A model generated the notes under the pieces. That model worked only from the letters and a program-made list of their open reading frames with translations, was not told the DNA's origin and did no database searches. A DNA stretch of 5,583 nucleotides from CAKRZE01 sp045617585. GTDB lineage: Bacteria > Bacillota > Clostridia > Oscillospirales > CAG-272. A program made the position numbers and the translations under genes. Shown here piece after piece: positions 1-5,583 of the stretch; position 1 is the first letter of the stretch; each line of letters begins with the position of its first letter. The DNA is taken from assembly GCA_045617585.1 (NCBI GenBank), contig JAZLIW010000168.1, forward strand, positions 1 to 5,583. The letters run 5' to 3'.

Positions 1-1
1 C

Positions 2-1003
2 GTGGTCGCCTTTTATACCAGGGAAGATACCGACCTCTGGGAGGACTGCTGCGCGCGCGCCATCTCGGCGGCAGGCGGCACCGACGAGGATATCCTGCAG
101 GTCTGCTACGGCTACGGTCTCTTCACCGGCGGCGCGGGTCTGCACGGCGGCAGCCATAAGGTCGGCTGTCTGACCCTGCCGATGTCCTCCGGCAATACCG
201 ACCGTCAGCTCCAGTTCATGGAGGACCTCGGCACCACCTTCCTCTGCTGCACGCCGTCCTACGCGCAGTACCTCGGCGAGTGCATCCGGGAGCGTGGGCT
301 GAAGGACCGCATCCGTCTGCGCGCCGGGATCTTCGGCGCCGAGGCGTGGGGCGAGGAGATGCGGCGGGATATCGAGAAGACCCTCGGGCTGAAGGCTTAC
401 GACATTTACGGTCTGACCGAGATCAGCGGCCCGGGCGTTGCGTTCGAGTGCCGCGAGCAGAACGGGATGCATATCAACGAGGACCATTTCATCGCCGAGG
501 TCATCGACCCCGAGACCGGAAGGGTCCTGCCGGAAGGGGAAAAGGGAGAACTCGTCTTCACCTCGACGGACAAGGCGGCGTTCCCGCTCCTACGGTACCG
601 CACGCGCGATATCTGCGTGCTGAAGCGGGAAAAATGCTCCTGCGGACGCACCTTCCTCAAGATGTCCAAGCCGATGGGACGCACCGACGATATGCTGATC
701 GTCAAGGGCGTCAACGTCTTCCCGTCCCAGATCGAGACGGTTTTAATGGAGCTCGGCTATTCCTCGAACTACCAGATCGTCGTCGACCGCGTCAACGCGA
801 CCGACACCATCGAGGTCCTTGTCGAGATGAACGCCGGGAACTTCTCGGACGACCTCGGGCGGATCACGGCGATCGAAAAGAACATCCTGACCGCCCTCAA
901 GGCGATGCTCGGCATCAGCGCGAAGGTGCGCCTCGTCGCCCCGAAGTCCATCGCGCGCAGCGAGGGCAAAGCCATCCGCGTCATCGACAAACGGAAGATC
1001 TGA
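2..1003 (+). CDS. paaK: Phenylacetate-CoA ligase (AMP-forming), 5'-truncated by the window edge
   Basis: Member of the ANL adenylate-forming superfamily, activating phenylacetate or other aryl acetates to the CoA thioester with ATP in the cytosol. The frame is open from base 2. The first codon is a GTG that reads as internal Val, not a start: by comparison with ~430-residue PaaK proteins about 100 N-terminal residues, including the Ser/Thr/Gly-rich ATP loop, lie upstream. Visible PaaK hallmarks, numbered in the fragment: YGYGLFTGG at 36-44, CCTPSYAQYL at 82-91, FGAEAWGEEMR at 111-121, YDIYGLTEISGPGVA at 133-147, GELVFTS at 182-188, YRTRD at 199-203, GRTDDMLIVKGVNVFPSQIE at 226-245, and near the end ARSEGKAIRVIDKR, whose Lys323 matches the C-terminal-domain lysine region of PaaK. 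Cys211 and Cys214 (KCSCGRT) form a CxC-G motif common in anaerobe PaaK versions. It is followed after 12 bases by an ACT-domain gene, an arrangement known from indolepyruvate:ferredoxin oxidoreductase loci. Family assignment is firm; the preferred substrate (phenyl-, hydroxyphenyl- or indoleacetate) and the direction of use are inferred. Confidence 0.94.
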   Translation: MVAFYTREDTDLWEDCCARAISAAGGTDEDILQVCYGYGLFTGGAGLHGGSHKVGCLTLPMSSGNTDRQLQFMEDLGTTFLCCTPSYAQYLGECIRERGLKDRIRLRAGIFGAEAWGEEMRRDIEKTLGLKAYDIYGLTEISGPGVAFECREQNGMHINEDHFIAEVIDPETGRVLPEGEKGELVFTSTDKAAFPLLRYRTRDICVLKREKCSCGRTFLKMSKPMGRTDDMLIVKGVNVFPSQIETVLMELGYSSNYQIVVDRVNATDTIEVLVEMNAGNFSDDLGRITAIEKNILTALKAMLGISAKVRLVAPKSIARSEGKAIRVIDKRKI

Positions 1004-1009
1004 AAGGAG
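1003..1009 (+). promoter_or_regulatory. Ribosome binding site of the ACT-domain gene, touching the paaK stop codon
   Basis: AAAGGAG starts on the last base of the paaK TGA and lies six bases before the ATG at 1016. It is a near-ideal Shine-Dalgarno sequence. It supports that start and suggests translation is coupled to the upstream ligase gene. Confidence 0.8.
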
Positions 1010-1015
1010 CAGCGT

Positions 1016-1435
1016 ATGATACTGAAACAGATCGCGGTCTTTCTGGAAAACCGCACGGGTGAACTCGCGGCGATCACCGGGCTTCTCGCCGCGAACGGTG
1101 TGGACCTCCGCGCCCTGAACATCGCGGAGACCTCCGATTACGGCATCATCCGTTTCATTTCGGGCGATCAGCGGAAGGCGGCAGCCGTCCTCTCCGAGAA
1201 GGATTACGTCCTCTCGGTGTCGGAGGTCAGCGCCGTCGTCGTGCCCGACCGTCCGGGCGGACTTGCCGGTTTCCTCGCCCTGATGAAGGAAGAGGAGATC
1301 AACGTCGGCTATATGTACTCGGTCTTTTCCGAGAAGGCGGGACGCGCCGTCATGATCCTGCGCGTCGAGGATCCCGAAAAGCTGGAGCGGATCCTCCGTG
1401 ACCGCCCGGAATACCGTCCGGACGGGATCATCTGA
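1016..1435 (+). CDS. Tandem ACT-domain protein (probable amino acid sensor)
   Basis: A 139-residue cytosolic protein made only of two ACT domains, about residues 3-66 and 71-134. ACT domains are ~60-70-residue beta-alpha-beta-beta-alpha-beta modules that bind amino acids and regulate metabolic enzymes. Each repeat opens with a beta strand followed by the usual Gly-containing ligand loop: ENRTGELAAI at 11-20 and PDRPGGLAGF at 78-87. No catalytic or DNA-binding domain is attached, so it probably acts as a separate regulatory subunit or small-molecule sensor. It sits 12 bases after the phenylacetate-CoA ligase and 28 bases before the aminotransferase; stand-alone ACT proteins of this length are typical companions of PaaK and indolepyruvate:ferredoxin oxidoreductase genes in anaerobes. 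By context the ligand is likely an aromatic amino acid or a related branch metabolite, but nothing in the sequence proves that. The domain call is firm, the role is inference. Confidence 0.88.
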   Translation: MILKQIAVFLENRTGELAAITGLLAANGVDLRALNIAETSDYGIIRFISGDQRKAAAVLSEKDYVLSVSEVSAVVVPDRPGGLAGFLALMKEEEINVGYMYSVFSEKAGRAVMILRVEDPEKLERILRDRPEYRPDGII

Positions 1436-1451
1436 AAATAACATGATTGTG

Positions 1452-1456
1452 TGAGG
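1452..1456 (+). promoter_or_regulatory. Weak ribosome binding site of the aminotransferase gene
   Basis: TGAGG lies seven bases before the ATG at 1464, in the only noticeably A+T-rich stretch of this neighbourhood (about 1436-1463). It is a weaker match than the sites of the flanking genes but decides the start that gives a normal family N terminus. Confidence 0.5.
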
Positions 1457-1463
1457 CAGAGAT

Positions 1464-2630
1464 ATGCAGGAACTGAGCAGAAAGAACCAACTGTTTACCG
1501 ATTCCGTGATCCGCCGTATGACGAGGATCGCGCTTTCTTGCGGCGCCATCAATCTGGCGCAGGGCTTCCCGGATTTCGATCCGCCGAAGGAGATCACCGA
1601 CCGGCTTGCCGAGATCGCGGCGATCGGCCCGCACCAGTACCCGATCACGATGGGCGCCCCCAACTTCCGCGCCGCGCTCGCGCGCAAGTGCGGGAGATTC
1701 ATGGGCAGGACGCTCGACACCGAGACCGAGATGGTCGTGACCATCGGCTCCACCGAGGCGATGGTGGATACGATCTTCGCGCTGACCAATCCCGGCGATA
1801 AGATCATCATGTTCTCGCCCTATTTCGAGAACTACCGCGCGCAGGCGATCATGGCGGACTGCGAGCCCGTCTTCGTCCCGCTCGTCCCGCCGGAATTCAA
1901 CTTCGATCCCGCGGTGCTGGAGGACGCGTTCCGTTCGGGCGCCAAGGCGATCCTGATCTGCAACCCGTCCAACCCGAGCGGCAAGGTCTTCACCCGTGAG
2001 GAGCTGACCTTCATCGCCGACCTGTGCAAAAAGTACGACGTGTACGCGATCATGGACGAGGTCTACGAGCACATCGTCTACGAGGGCCATACGCACGTCT
2101 ATATGAACAGCCTGCCGGGGATGTGGGAGCGCACGGTCTCCTGCTCCTCTCTTTCCAAGACCTATTCGATCACCGGCTGGCGTCTCGGCTACGCGATCGC
2201 GCCGAAGCACCTGATGGACCGCATCAAGCAGTACCACGACTTCGATACGGTCGGCGCCGCCTCTCCGCTGATGGAGGCGGCGGTCGTCGGTCTCGATATG
2301 CCCGACGGCTACTACCGCGCGTTCGGCGATCATTACGCCCACATGAAGAAGCTCTTCACCGACGGTCTGCGTGACATCGGCATCCCCTTCACCGACCCGC
2401 AGGGCGCGTACTTCGTGCTCGCCGACATCGGGCCTTATATGAAGAAGGGGCAGAGCGATGTGGAATTCTGCGAGAAGATGGCAAGGGAGGTCGGCGTTGC
2501 CTGCGTCCCCGGCTCCTCCTTCTTCAACGAGAACGTCGGCAATATCGTCCGCGTCCACTTCGCCAAGAAGGATGAGACCCTGCTTCAGGCGCTCGACCGC
2601 CTTTCCGACCTCGGGAAGATCATGAAATAA
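1464..2630 (+). CDS. PLP-dependent class I/II aminotransferase, probably aromatic/kynurenine-type
   Basis: A 388-residue, full-length fold-type I aminotransferase that moves an amino group between an amino acid and a 2-oxo acid using pyridoxal phosphate. All expected residues are visible: INLAQGFPDFDPP at 29-41 (substrate-side segment of the aspartate/kynurenine/methionine aminotransferase group), Tyr59 in HQYPITMG, the GSTEAM cofactor-phosphate turn at 95-100, Asn170 in NPSNPSG (167-173), Asp198 and Tyr201 in IMDEVYEH, Schiff-base Lys232 in SSLSKTYSITGWRLGY (228-243) with Arg240 after it, and the substrate-carboxylate Arg363 in IVRVHFA. The N terminus matches the family, supporting the ATG at 1464. 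Located just after paaK and the ACT protein, it most likely interconverts aryl pyruvates and Phe/Tyr/Trp. Subfamily substrate choice cannot be read reliably from sequence; aspartate, methionine or kynurenine activity are alternatives. The fold and chemistry are very secure. Confidence 0.95.
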   Translation: MQELSRKNQLFTDSVIRRMTRIALSCGAINLAQGFPDFDPPKEITDRLAEIAAIGPHQYPITMGAPNFRAALARKCGRFMGRTLDTETEMVVTIGSTEAMVDTIFALTNPGDKIIMFSPYFENYRAQAIMADCEPVFVPLVPPEFNFDPAVLEDAFRSGAKAILICNPSNPSGKVFTREELTFIADLCKKYDVYAIMDEVYEHIVYEGHTHVYMNSLPGMWERTVSCSSLSKTYSITGWRLGYAIAPKHLMDRIKQYHDFDTVGAASPLMEAAVVGLDMPDGYYRAFGDHYAHMKKLFTDGLRDIGIPFTDPQGAYFVLADIGPYMKKGQSDVEFCEKMAREVGVACVPGSSFFNENVGNIVRVHFAKKDETLLQALDRLSDLGKIMK

Positions 2631-2640
2631 GCTTTTATAC

Positions 2641-2660
2641 CGACCCATTACGACCCAATA
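2641..2660 (+). repeat. 10-bp imperfect tandem duplication in the intergenic gap
   Basis: CGACCCATTA is followed directly by CGACCCAATA, identical in nine of ten positions, just upstream of the ribosome binding site of the uracil-DNA glycosylase gene. It probably arose by slippage. The rest of the 46-base gap (2631-2676) shows no hairpin terminator and no convincing promoter. Confidence 0.5.
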
Positions 2661-2661
2661 C

Positions 2662-2666
2662 GGAGG
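2662..2666 (+). promoter_or_regulatory. Ribosome binding site of the uracil-DNA glycosylase gene
   Basis: GGAGG lies ten bases before the ATG at 2677, at the long end of normal spacing. No better start codon in the same frame is nearby, and the following N terminus leads directly into the first iron-sulfur cysteines. Confidence 0.65.
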
Positions 2667-2676
2667 ATACGATCGG

Positions 2677-3240
2677 ATGAACTGGGAAGAACTGGAAAGC
2701 TCCTGCGCGAGCTGCACGAAATGCGAGCTCTGCAGGACGAGGACGAATACCGTTTTCGGGACCGGGAACCGCAAAAGCGGACTTCTGTTCGTCGGGGAAG
2801 CGCCCGGAGAGCAGGAGGACCTGAGCGGGATCCCGTTCGTCGGCGCGGCGGGAAAGCTGTTCGACCGCTATCTGGAGGCGGTGGACATCCCGCGGCAGGA
2901 CGTGTATATCGCCAATATCCTCAAGTGCCGCCCGCCGAAGAACCGCGATCCTCTGCCCGCGGAGGAGGACCTCTGCATCGGATACCTGAACGGGCAGATC
3001 GCGCTGCTTCGCCCGAAGCTCGTCGTCTGCCTCGGCAGGATCGCCGCGATGCGGCTGATCAAGCCCGACTTCCGGATCACGAGAGAGCACGGGATCTGGT
3101 ATCAGAAGGAAAAATACGAGATCTGCGCGGTCTACCATCCCTCCCTGCTTTTGCGCGACCCCAGGAAAAAGCAGGAAATGATGGAGGATATGAAACTCGT
3201 CGGGCAGCGCTATTCCGCCATCCGGGAAACGGAGGGTTGA
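2677..3240 (+). CDS. Family 4 (4Fe-4S) uracil-DNA glycosylase
   Basis: A 187-residue DNA repair enzyme that removes uracil (from cytosine deamination or dUMP misincorporation) and starts base excision repair. The family 4 pattern is complete: Cys13 and Cys16 (CTKCELC), Cys84 (ILKCRPPKNRDP) and Cys100 form the C-x2-C...C-x15-C set that binds the 4Fe-4S cluster. FVGEAPGEQEDLSGIPFVG at 38-56 is motif 1, where Glu41 takes the place of the water-activating Asp of family 1 enzymes. LVVCLGRIAA at 115-124 is the core strand and turn, and HPSLLLRDP at 154-162 is motif 2 with the uracil/DNA-contacting His154. Length is normal for the family (about 170-230). Cys10 and Cys19 are extra cysteines beside the cluster ligands. 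Older database names call this family 'phage SPO1 DNA polymerase-related'. It has no metabolic link to the upstream genes; its stop is separated by one base from the following membrane protein start, so the two are co-transcribed. Confidence 0.95.
   Translation: MNWEELESSCASCTKCELCRTRTNTVFGTGNRKSGLLFVGEAPGEQEDLSGIPFVGAAGKLFDRYLEAVDIPRQDVYIANILKCRPPKNRDPLPAEEDLCIGYLNGQIALLRPKLVVCLGRIAAMRLIKPDFRITREHGIWYQKEKYEICAVYHPSLLLRDPRKKQEMMEDMKLVGQRYSAIRETEG
3231..3236 (+). promoter_or_regulatory. Ribosome binding site inside the glycosylase 3' end, selecting a GTG start
   Basis: GGAGGG encodes part of the last residues of the uracil-DNA glycosylase and lies five bases before the GTG at 3242. It is what decides the GTG start of the membrane protein: no ATG in that frame would keep the first two membrane helices. 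The layout suggests translational coupling. Confidence 0.75.
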
Positions 3241-3241
3241 C

Positions 3242-5362
3242 GTGGGCGCCGCGATCTATTTCGTCCTCTTCGCGCTTTTCCTTGCGGGCGGGCTGATCCT
3301 CCCGCGGGAAAAACGGGTGAAGCGCGCGCTGACCGTCCTGCTCGGCTGCCTGCTCGCCGCGGAGATCTTTCTGTTCAACGCTTCGTCCTTTCATCTGATC
3401 GGCGGCGGGTACGAACGGAAGGAGCTGGATCTGACGTCGGCGGAGCTGACGCAGATCGGCGCGGACGGGCGCGTCGGAGAAAAGCGCGCGACCGTCTGGT
3501 TCAAGGGGCTCGACGAACGGGTCGGGACCGTTTCCTTCCGGCTGGAGATGCCGGAGAGCATGATCACCGCCGAGGTCACGGCGGATATCACCGACGAGAC
3601 GAGCAGCCGCTTCCGCAATTCGGTCGCGGCACAGACCGTGATCCTCGGCAATGCCCGCTCGCAGGTCATGCTCTGTGAGTTCTCGGGCAGGGTCTCCGAC
3701 CTGCGCCTGCATTTTCCCGCGTCGGAGGACGGGTACACGGTGACCTCGGTCGAGATCAACCGCCCGGTGCCCTTTTCCTTCTCTCCGGTGCGTCTTCTCT
3801 GCCTCTTCACGCCCGCGGCGCTGATGATCTGGCTGCTCCTCACCGCGTCCCTTGACGGAAAGGTGCGCGAGGGCGGGGAAGCGCTCGGCAGATTTTCCGT
3901 CGCCTTCACGGCAGCGCTCCTCGTGATCGCCGTCTTCATGATCACGATCTGTCAGATCGGCAGATCGGGCGGCGTGCTCGACGACTTCCGGTCGAACACG
4001 GGTAATCAGATCACGAAGGAGCTGGTGGACGCCTTCGAGGCGGGGCAGGTCTCCCTGCTCGCAAAGCCGTCCGACGAGCTGCTCGCGATGGAGAACCCCT
4101 ACGACTGGTACGCGCGCAGCAGCGAGGGCGTCAGCGCCCTCTGGGACCACTGTCTCTACGACGGGAAATACTATTCGTATTACGGCATCGCCCCGGTGCT
4201 CCTTCTCTTCCTGCCCTATCACGCGCTGACCGGCTTCTATTTCCCGACCGTCGAGGCGTGCCTGATGTTCGGCGGGGCGGGGATCGTCTTCCTGACCCTT
4301 TTGTACCTGACCTTCGTGAAAAAATTCTTTCCGGGGATCACGGTGCGCATGGCGGCTGCCGGACTGATCGTCACGCAGATGGCGAGCGGGATCTGGTACT
4401 GCTTCGCCAATCCTCTGTTCTACGAGATCGCGCAGAGCTCCGGCTTCCTCTGCACGACGGCGGGCTTTTACTTCCTGCTGTCCGCGGACCTGATCGGAGA
4501 GGGAAAACCGAAGAAGGGAAGGACCTGCGCCGCGGTGATCTTCCTCGCCCTTTCGGCCCTCTGCCGCCCGACCCTCGCGGTCTACTGCGTCGCCTCGCTG
4601 ATCTTCCTCTTCTTCGGGCTGAAAAAGGTGTGGGGCGACAAAAAGGAGACGGCAGGGTATCTTGCCGCCGCGCTCCTTCCCTACGCTCTGATCGGCGGCG
4701 TGCAGATGTGGTATAACTGGGCGCGCTTCGGCTCCCCGCTCGATTTCGGCATCCAGTATTCGCTGACGATCAACGACTTTACCCGCTCGGAATACCATTT
4801 CCGGTTCGTGCTGATCGGGCTCTGGAACTATCTGTTCACGGCGCCGACGCTGAACCTGACGTTCCCGTTCATCCAGTCGAATTTCGAGACGCTCGACGTC
4901 AACGGCTATTATTTCATCGCCAACCGCTCCGCGATCGGGATCGTGTGGCGGGCGCTGCCCGTCTTCGGCTTCCTGCTTGCCGGGCGGGCGTGGAAGAAAG
5001 CGAAAGCGAAGCTCGGCGGCAGGGGGCTTCTCCGCGCGGTCCTTCCGATCGCCGCGGTCTCGGTCGTCTGCCCGATCGTCATCCTGTGGTCGATCTGGGA
5101 GAGCGGCTACGGCGCGCGCTACTGCGTGGACTTCAGCTGGCAGATCCTATTCGGCGCCCTCGCGATCGTGTTCTTCCTCTGGCAGGGATCCGATTCCGCG
5201 GACCGGCGCGCGATCGGAGAGAAGGCGCTGGTCTGGACCGTCCTCCCCGCGATCCTCGTCGCGTTCGCCCTGCATTATTCCTATACGTCGACCGCCGTCG
5301 TGACTCCGGCCCTGAAGGCTGCCGTCGCCGTCTTCGAGCGGCTGTTCACCTTCTGGAAATGA
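3242..5362 (+). CDS. Large polytopic membrane protein, GT-C glycosyltransferase-like, with an extracytoplasmic domain
   Basis: A 706-residue integral membrane protein with roughly 13-14 predicted helices by hydrophobicity: about 3-20, 27-46, 183-203, 217-238, 314-331, 337-358, 367-388, 400-417, 427-460 (one or two), 470-490, 522-536, 565-580, 597-618, 631-648 and 660-681. Between helices 2 and 3, residues ~47-182 form a soluble, beta-rich stretch, probably outside the cell. A second large loop (239-313) carries LVDAFEAGQVSLL, ENPYDWYAR and WDHCLYDGKYYSYYGIAP. This order (GQ-x-SL, NPYD, then YDGKYY-x-Y-x-G-x-x-P before a helix) recalls uncharacterised bacterial membrane proteins that look like GT-C glycosyltransferases, which use polyprenyl-phosphate sugars. 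RFGSPLDFGIQY (495-506) and GYGARYCVDFSW (622-633) are further conserved-looking motifs near the C-terminal half. Start: GTG at 3242 with a good ribosome binding site. It is the last gene before a strong terminator. Glycosyltransferase function is an inference; the catalytic acid and substrate are not identified, and a non-enzymatic envelope role is possible. Confidence 0.72.
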   Translation: MGAAIYFVLFALFLAGGLILPREKRVKRALTVLLGCLLAAEIFLFNASSFHLIGGGYERKELDLTSAELTQIGADGRVGEKRATVWFKGLDERVGTVSFRLEMPESMITAEVTADITDETSSRFRNSVAAQTVILGNARSQVMLCEFSGRVSDLRLHFPASEDGYTVTSVEINRPVPFSFSPVRLLCLFTPAALMIWLLLTASLDGKVREGGEALGRFSVAFTAALLVIAVFMITICQIGRSGGVLDDFRSNTGNQITKELVDAFEAGQVSLLAKPSDELLAMENPYDWYARSSEGVSALWDHCLYDGKYYSYYGIAPVLLLFLPYHALTGFYFPTVEACLMFGGAGIVFLTLLYLTFVKKFFPGITVRMAAAGLIVTQMASGIWYCFANPLFYEIAQSSGFLCTTAGFYFLLSADLIGEGKPKKGRTCAAVIFLALSALCRPTLAVYCVASLIFLFFGLKKVWGDKKETAGYLAAALLPYALIGGVQMWYNWARFGSPLDFGIQYSLTINDFTRSEYHFRFVLIGLWNYLFTAPTLNLTFPFIQSNFETLDVNGYYFIANRSAIGIVWRALPVFGFLLAGRAWKKAKAKLGGRGLLRAVLPIAAVSVVCPIVILWSIWESGYGARYCVDFSWQILFGALAIVFFLWQGSDSADRRAIGEKALVWTVLPAILVAFALHYSYTSTAVVTPALKAAVAVFERLFTFWK

Positions 5363-5397
5363 CCCCCCTTTCCCCTTCTGTCCATCCTACCGATCAC

Positions 5398-5433
5398 GAC
5401 CCCAACGGTTTTGCCCGTTGGGGTCCGTTTTTT
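5398..5433 (+). terminator. Rho-independent terminator of the gene cluster
   Basis: GACCCCAACGG (5398-5408) pairs perfectly over 11 bp with CCGTTGGGGTC (5415-5425) around a six-base loop, followed by CG and six Ts (5428-5433). It begins 36 bases after the membrane protein stop codon. The complementary strand has no T-tract after the stem, so it should work only in the + direction. Confidence 0.93.
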
Positions 5434-5471
5434 CGCACCATTAGAAAAAGCGGAGCCGCGGACGATGCCGC

Positions 5472-5506
5472 CCGTACGGCCTGGTCTTACTCCCGCCGCA
5501 CCGCGA
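5472..5506. repeat. Extragenic repeat, copy 1 (degenerate palindrome)
   Basis: A 35-base stretch identical at 30 positions, without gaps, to 5549-5583; the last 17 bases (5490-5506) match exactly. The palindrome that is clear in copy 2 is largely broken here, because 5481, 5482 and 5485 differ. The preceding bases (about 5445-5471, G+C-rich after an A-run) loosely resemble 5522-5548 if gaps are allowed, so the true unit may be about 75-80 bases long. No coding role is visible. Confidence 0.65.
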
Positions 5507-5548
5507 ACGCGTCCGTTTTCCAAAGGAGCGCAGCGACGCGCATCCTGA

Positions 5549-5583
5549 CCGTAGGGCGGGGGCTTGCTCCCGCCGCACCGCGA
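5549..5583. repeat. Extragenic repeat, copy 2 (G+C-rich palindrome), cut by the window edge
   Basis: Second copy of the repeat, 77 bases after the first. It contains an intact inverted repeat: GGCGGGGG (5555-5562) pairs with CTCCCGCC (5567-5574), eight pairs including one G-T, around a four-base loop. There is no T-tract visible after it, so it is not an ordinary terminator. It resembles REP-like or miniature palindromic elements scattered between genes. The unit may continue beyond base 5583. Confidence 0.65.

Larger units (their letters stand above)
5434..5583. other. Intergenic tail without a supported gene
   Basis: After the terminator nothing here reads as a gene on either strand. Minus-strand reading frames in this stretch are short, run through the terminator hairpin, lack a ribosome binding site and show no recognisable protein features. 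The content is the pair of extragenic repeats and G+C-rich linker sequence. Confidence 0.6.

Noticed and set aside
2..4. GTG at base 2 as a true start of the ligase
   Set aside because: Alignment by eye with PaaK proteins places this Val just after the ATP-binding loop, about 100 residues into the protein, so the gene is cut by the window rather than short.
280..1062. 260-residue + strand frame inside paaK
   Set aside because: The +1 shifted reading of the ligase is Arg/Gly/Pro-rich, has no family resemblance and runs into the ACT gene.
743..1810. 355-residue minus-strand open frame
   Set aside because: It spans three well-supported + strand genes and their gaps, has no recognisable features, and is explained by codon bias.
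1428..2774. 448-residue minus-strand open frame
   Set aside because: It lies opposite the aminotransferase, whose motifs are complete. Its translation is rich in Arg, Asp, His and Val with no recognisable domain, as expected for the reverse of G+C-biased codons.
3077..4798. 573-residue minus-strand open frame
   Set aside because: It is antisense to the membrane protein and the end of the glycosylase gene. The translation is low-complexity and charged (Arg/Glu/Asp/Ala), with no domain and no good ribosome binding site.
5281..5523. 80-residue minus-strand open frame at the 3' end
   Set aside because: It reads through the terminator hairpin and into the C-terminal codons of the membrane protein, with no ribosome binding site or recognisable protein features.
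5555..5574. Second transcription terminator
   Set aside because: The hairpin is good but is followed by G+C-rich sequence with no T-tract on either strand, and it recurs as part of a repeat.
5472..5583. Possible CRISPR array
   Set aside because: There are only two imperfect copies, with a palindrome inside the repeat, no third unit, and no cas-like gene. A REP-like extragenic repeat fits better.

Overview
The window is G+C-rich (clearly above 60% by eye) and tightly packed. It holds five genes, all on the + strand, a strong intrinsic terminator, and a short repeat-bearing tail. High G+C, AGGAGG-type ribosome binding sites, a phenylacetate-CoA ligase/ACT pair of the type found with indolepyruvate:ferredoxin oxidoreductase, and the style of the large membrane protein together suggest a strictly anaerobic Firmicute, most likely a high-G+C gut or rumen Clostridia (Oscillospiraceae-like). 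This placement is inferred from gene content only.

Bases 2-2630 look like one metabolic unit. It starts with a phenylacetate-CoA ligase (paaK type) whose first ~100 residues lie upstream of the window. A small tandem-ACT-domain protein and a fold-type I PLP aminotransferase follow. The simplest reading is interconversion of aryl acetates and aromatic amino acids. The ligase makes arylacetyl-CoA, a ferredoxin-dependent indolepyruvate oxidoreductase (expected upstream, not seen here) carboxylates it to the aryl pyruvate, and the aminotransferase yields Phe/Tyr/Trp. The same enzymes could run toward catabolism. The ACT protein is a plausible sensor of the amino acid end product.

Bases 2677-5362 hold a family 4 (4Fe-4S) uracil-DNA glycosylase. 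One base after its stop codon comes a GTG-started 706-residue polytopic membrane protein that resembles GT-C-type glycosyltransferase-like proteins and carries a sizeable predicted extracytoplasmic domain between its second and third membrane helices. No terminator is visible in the 46-base gap between the aminotransferase and the glycosylase, so all five genes may share one transcript, ending at the perfect 11-bp hairpin plus T-tract at 5398-5433.

Bases 5434-5583 contain no supported gene. They hold two related copies of an extragenic repeat spaced 77 bases apart. The second copy carries a clear G+C-rich palindrome and reaches the window edge. The most rewarding items for follow-up are the aryl acetate cassette, the membrane protein and the repeat family.
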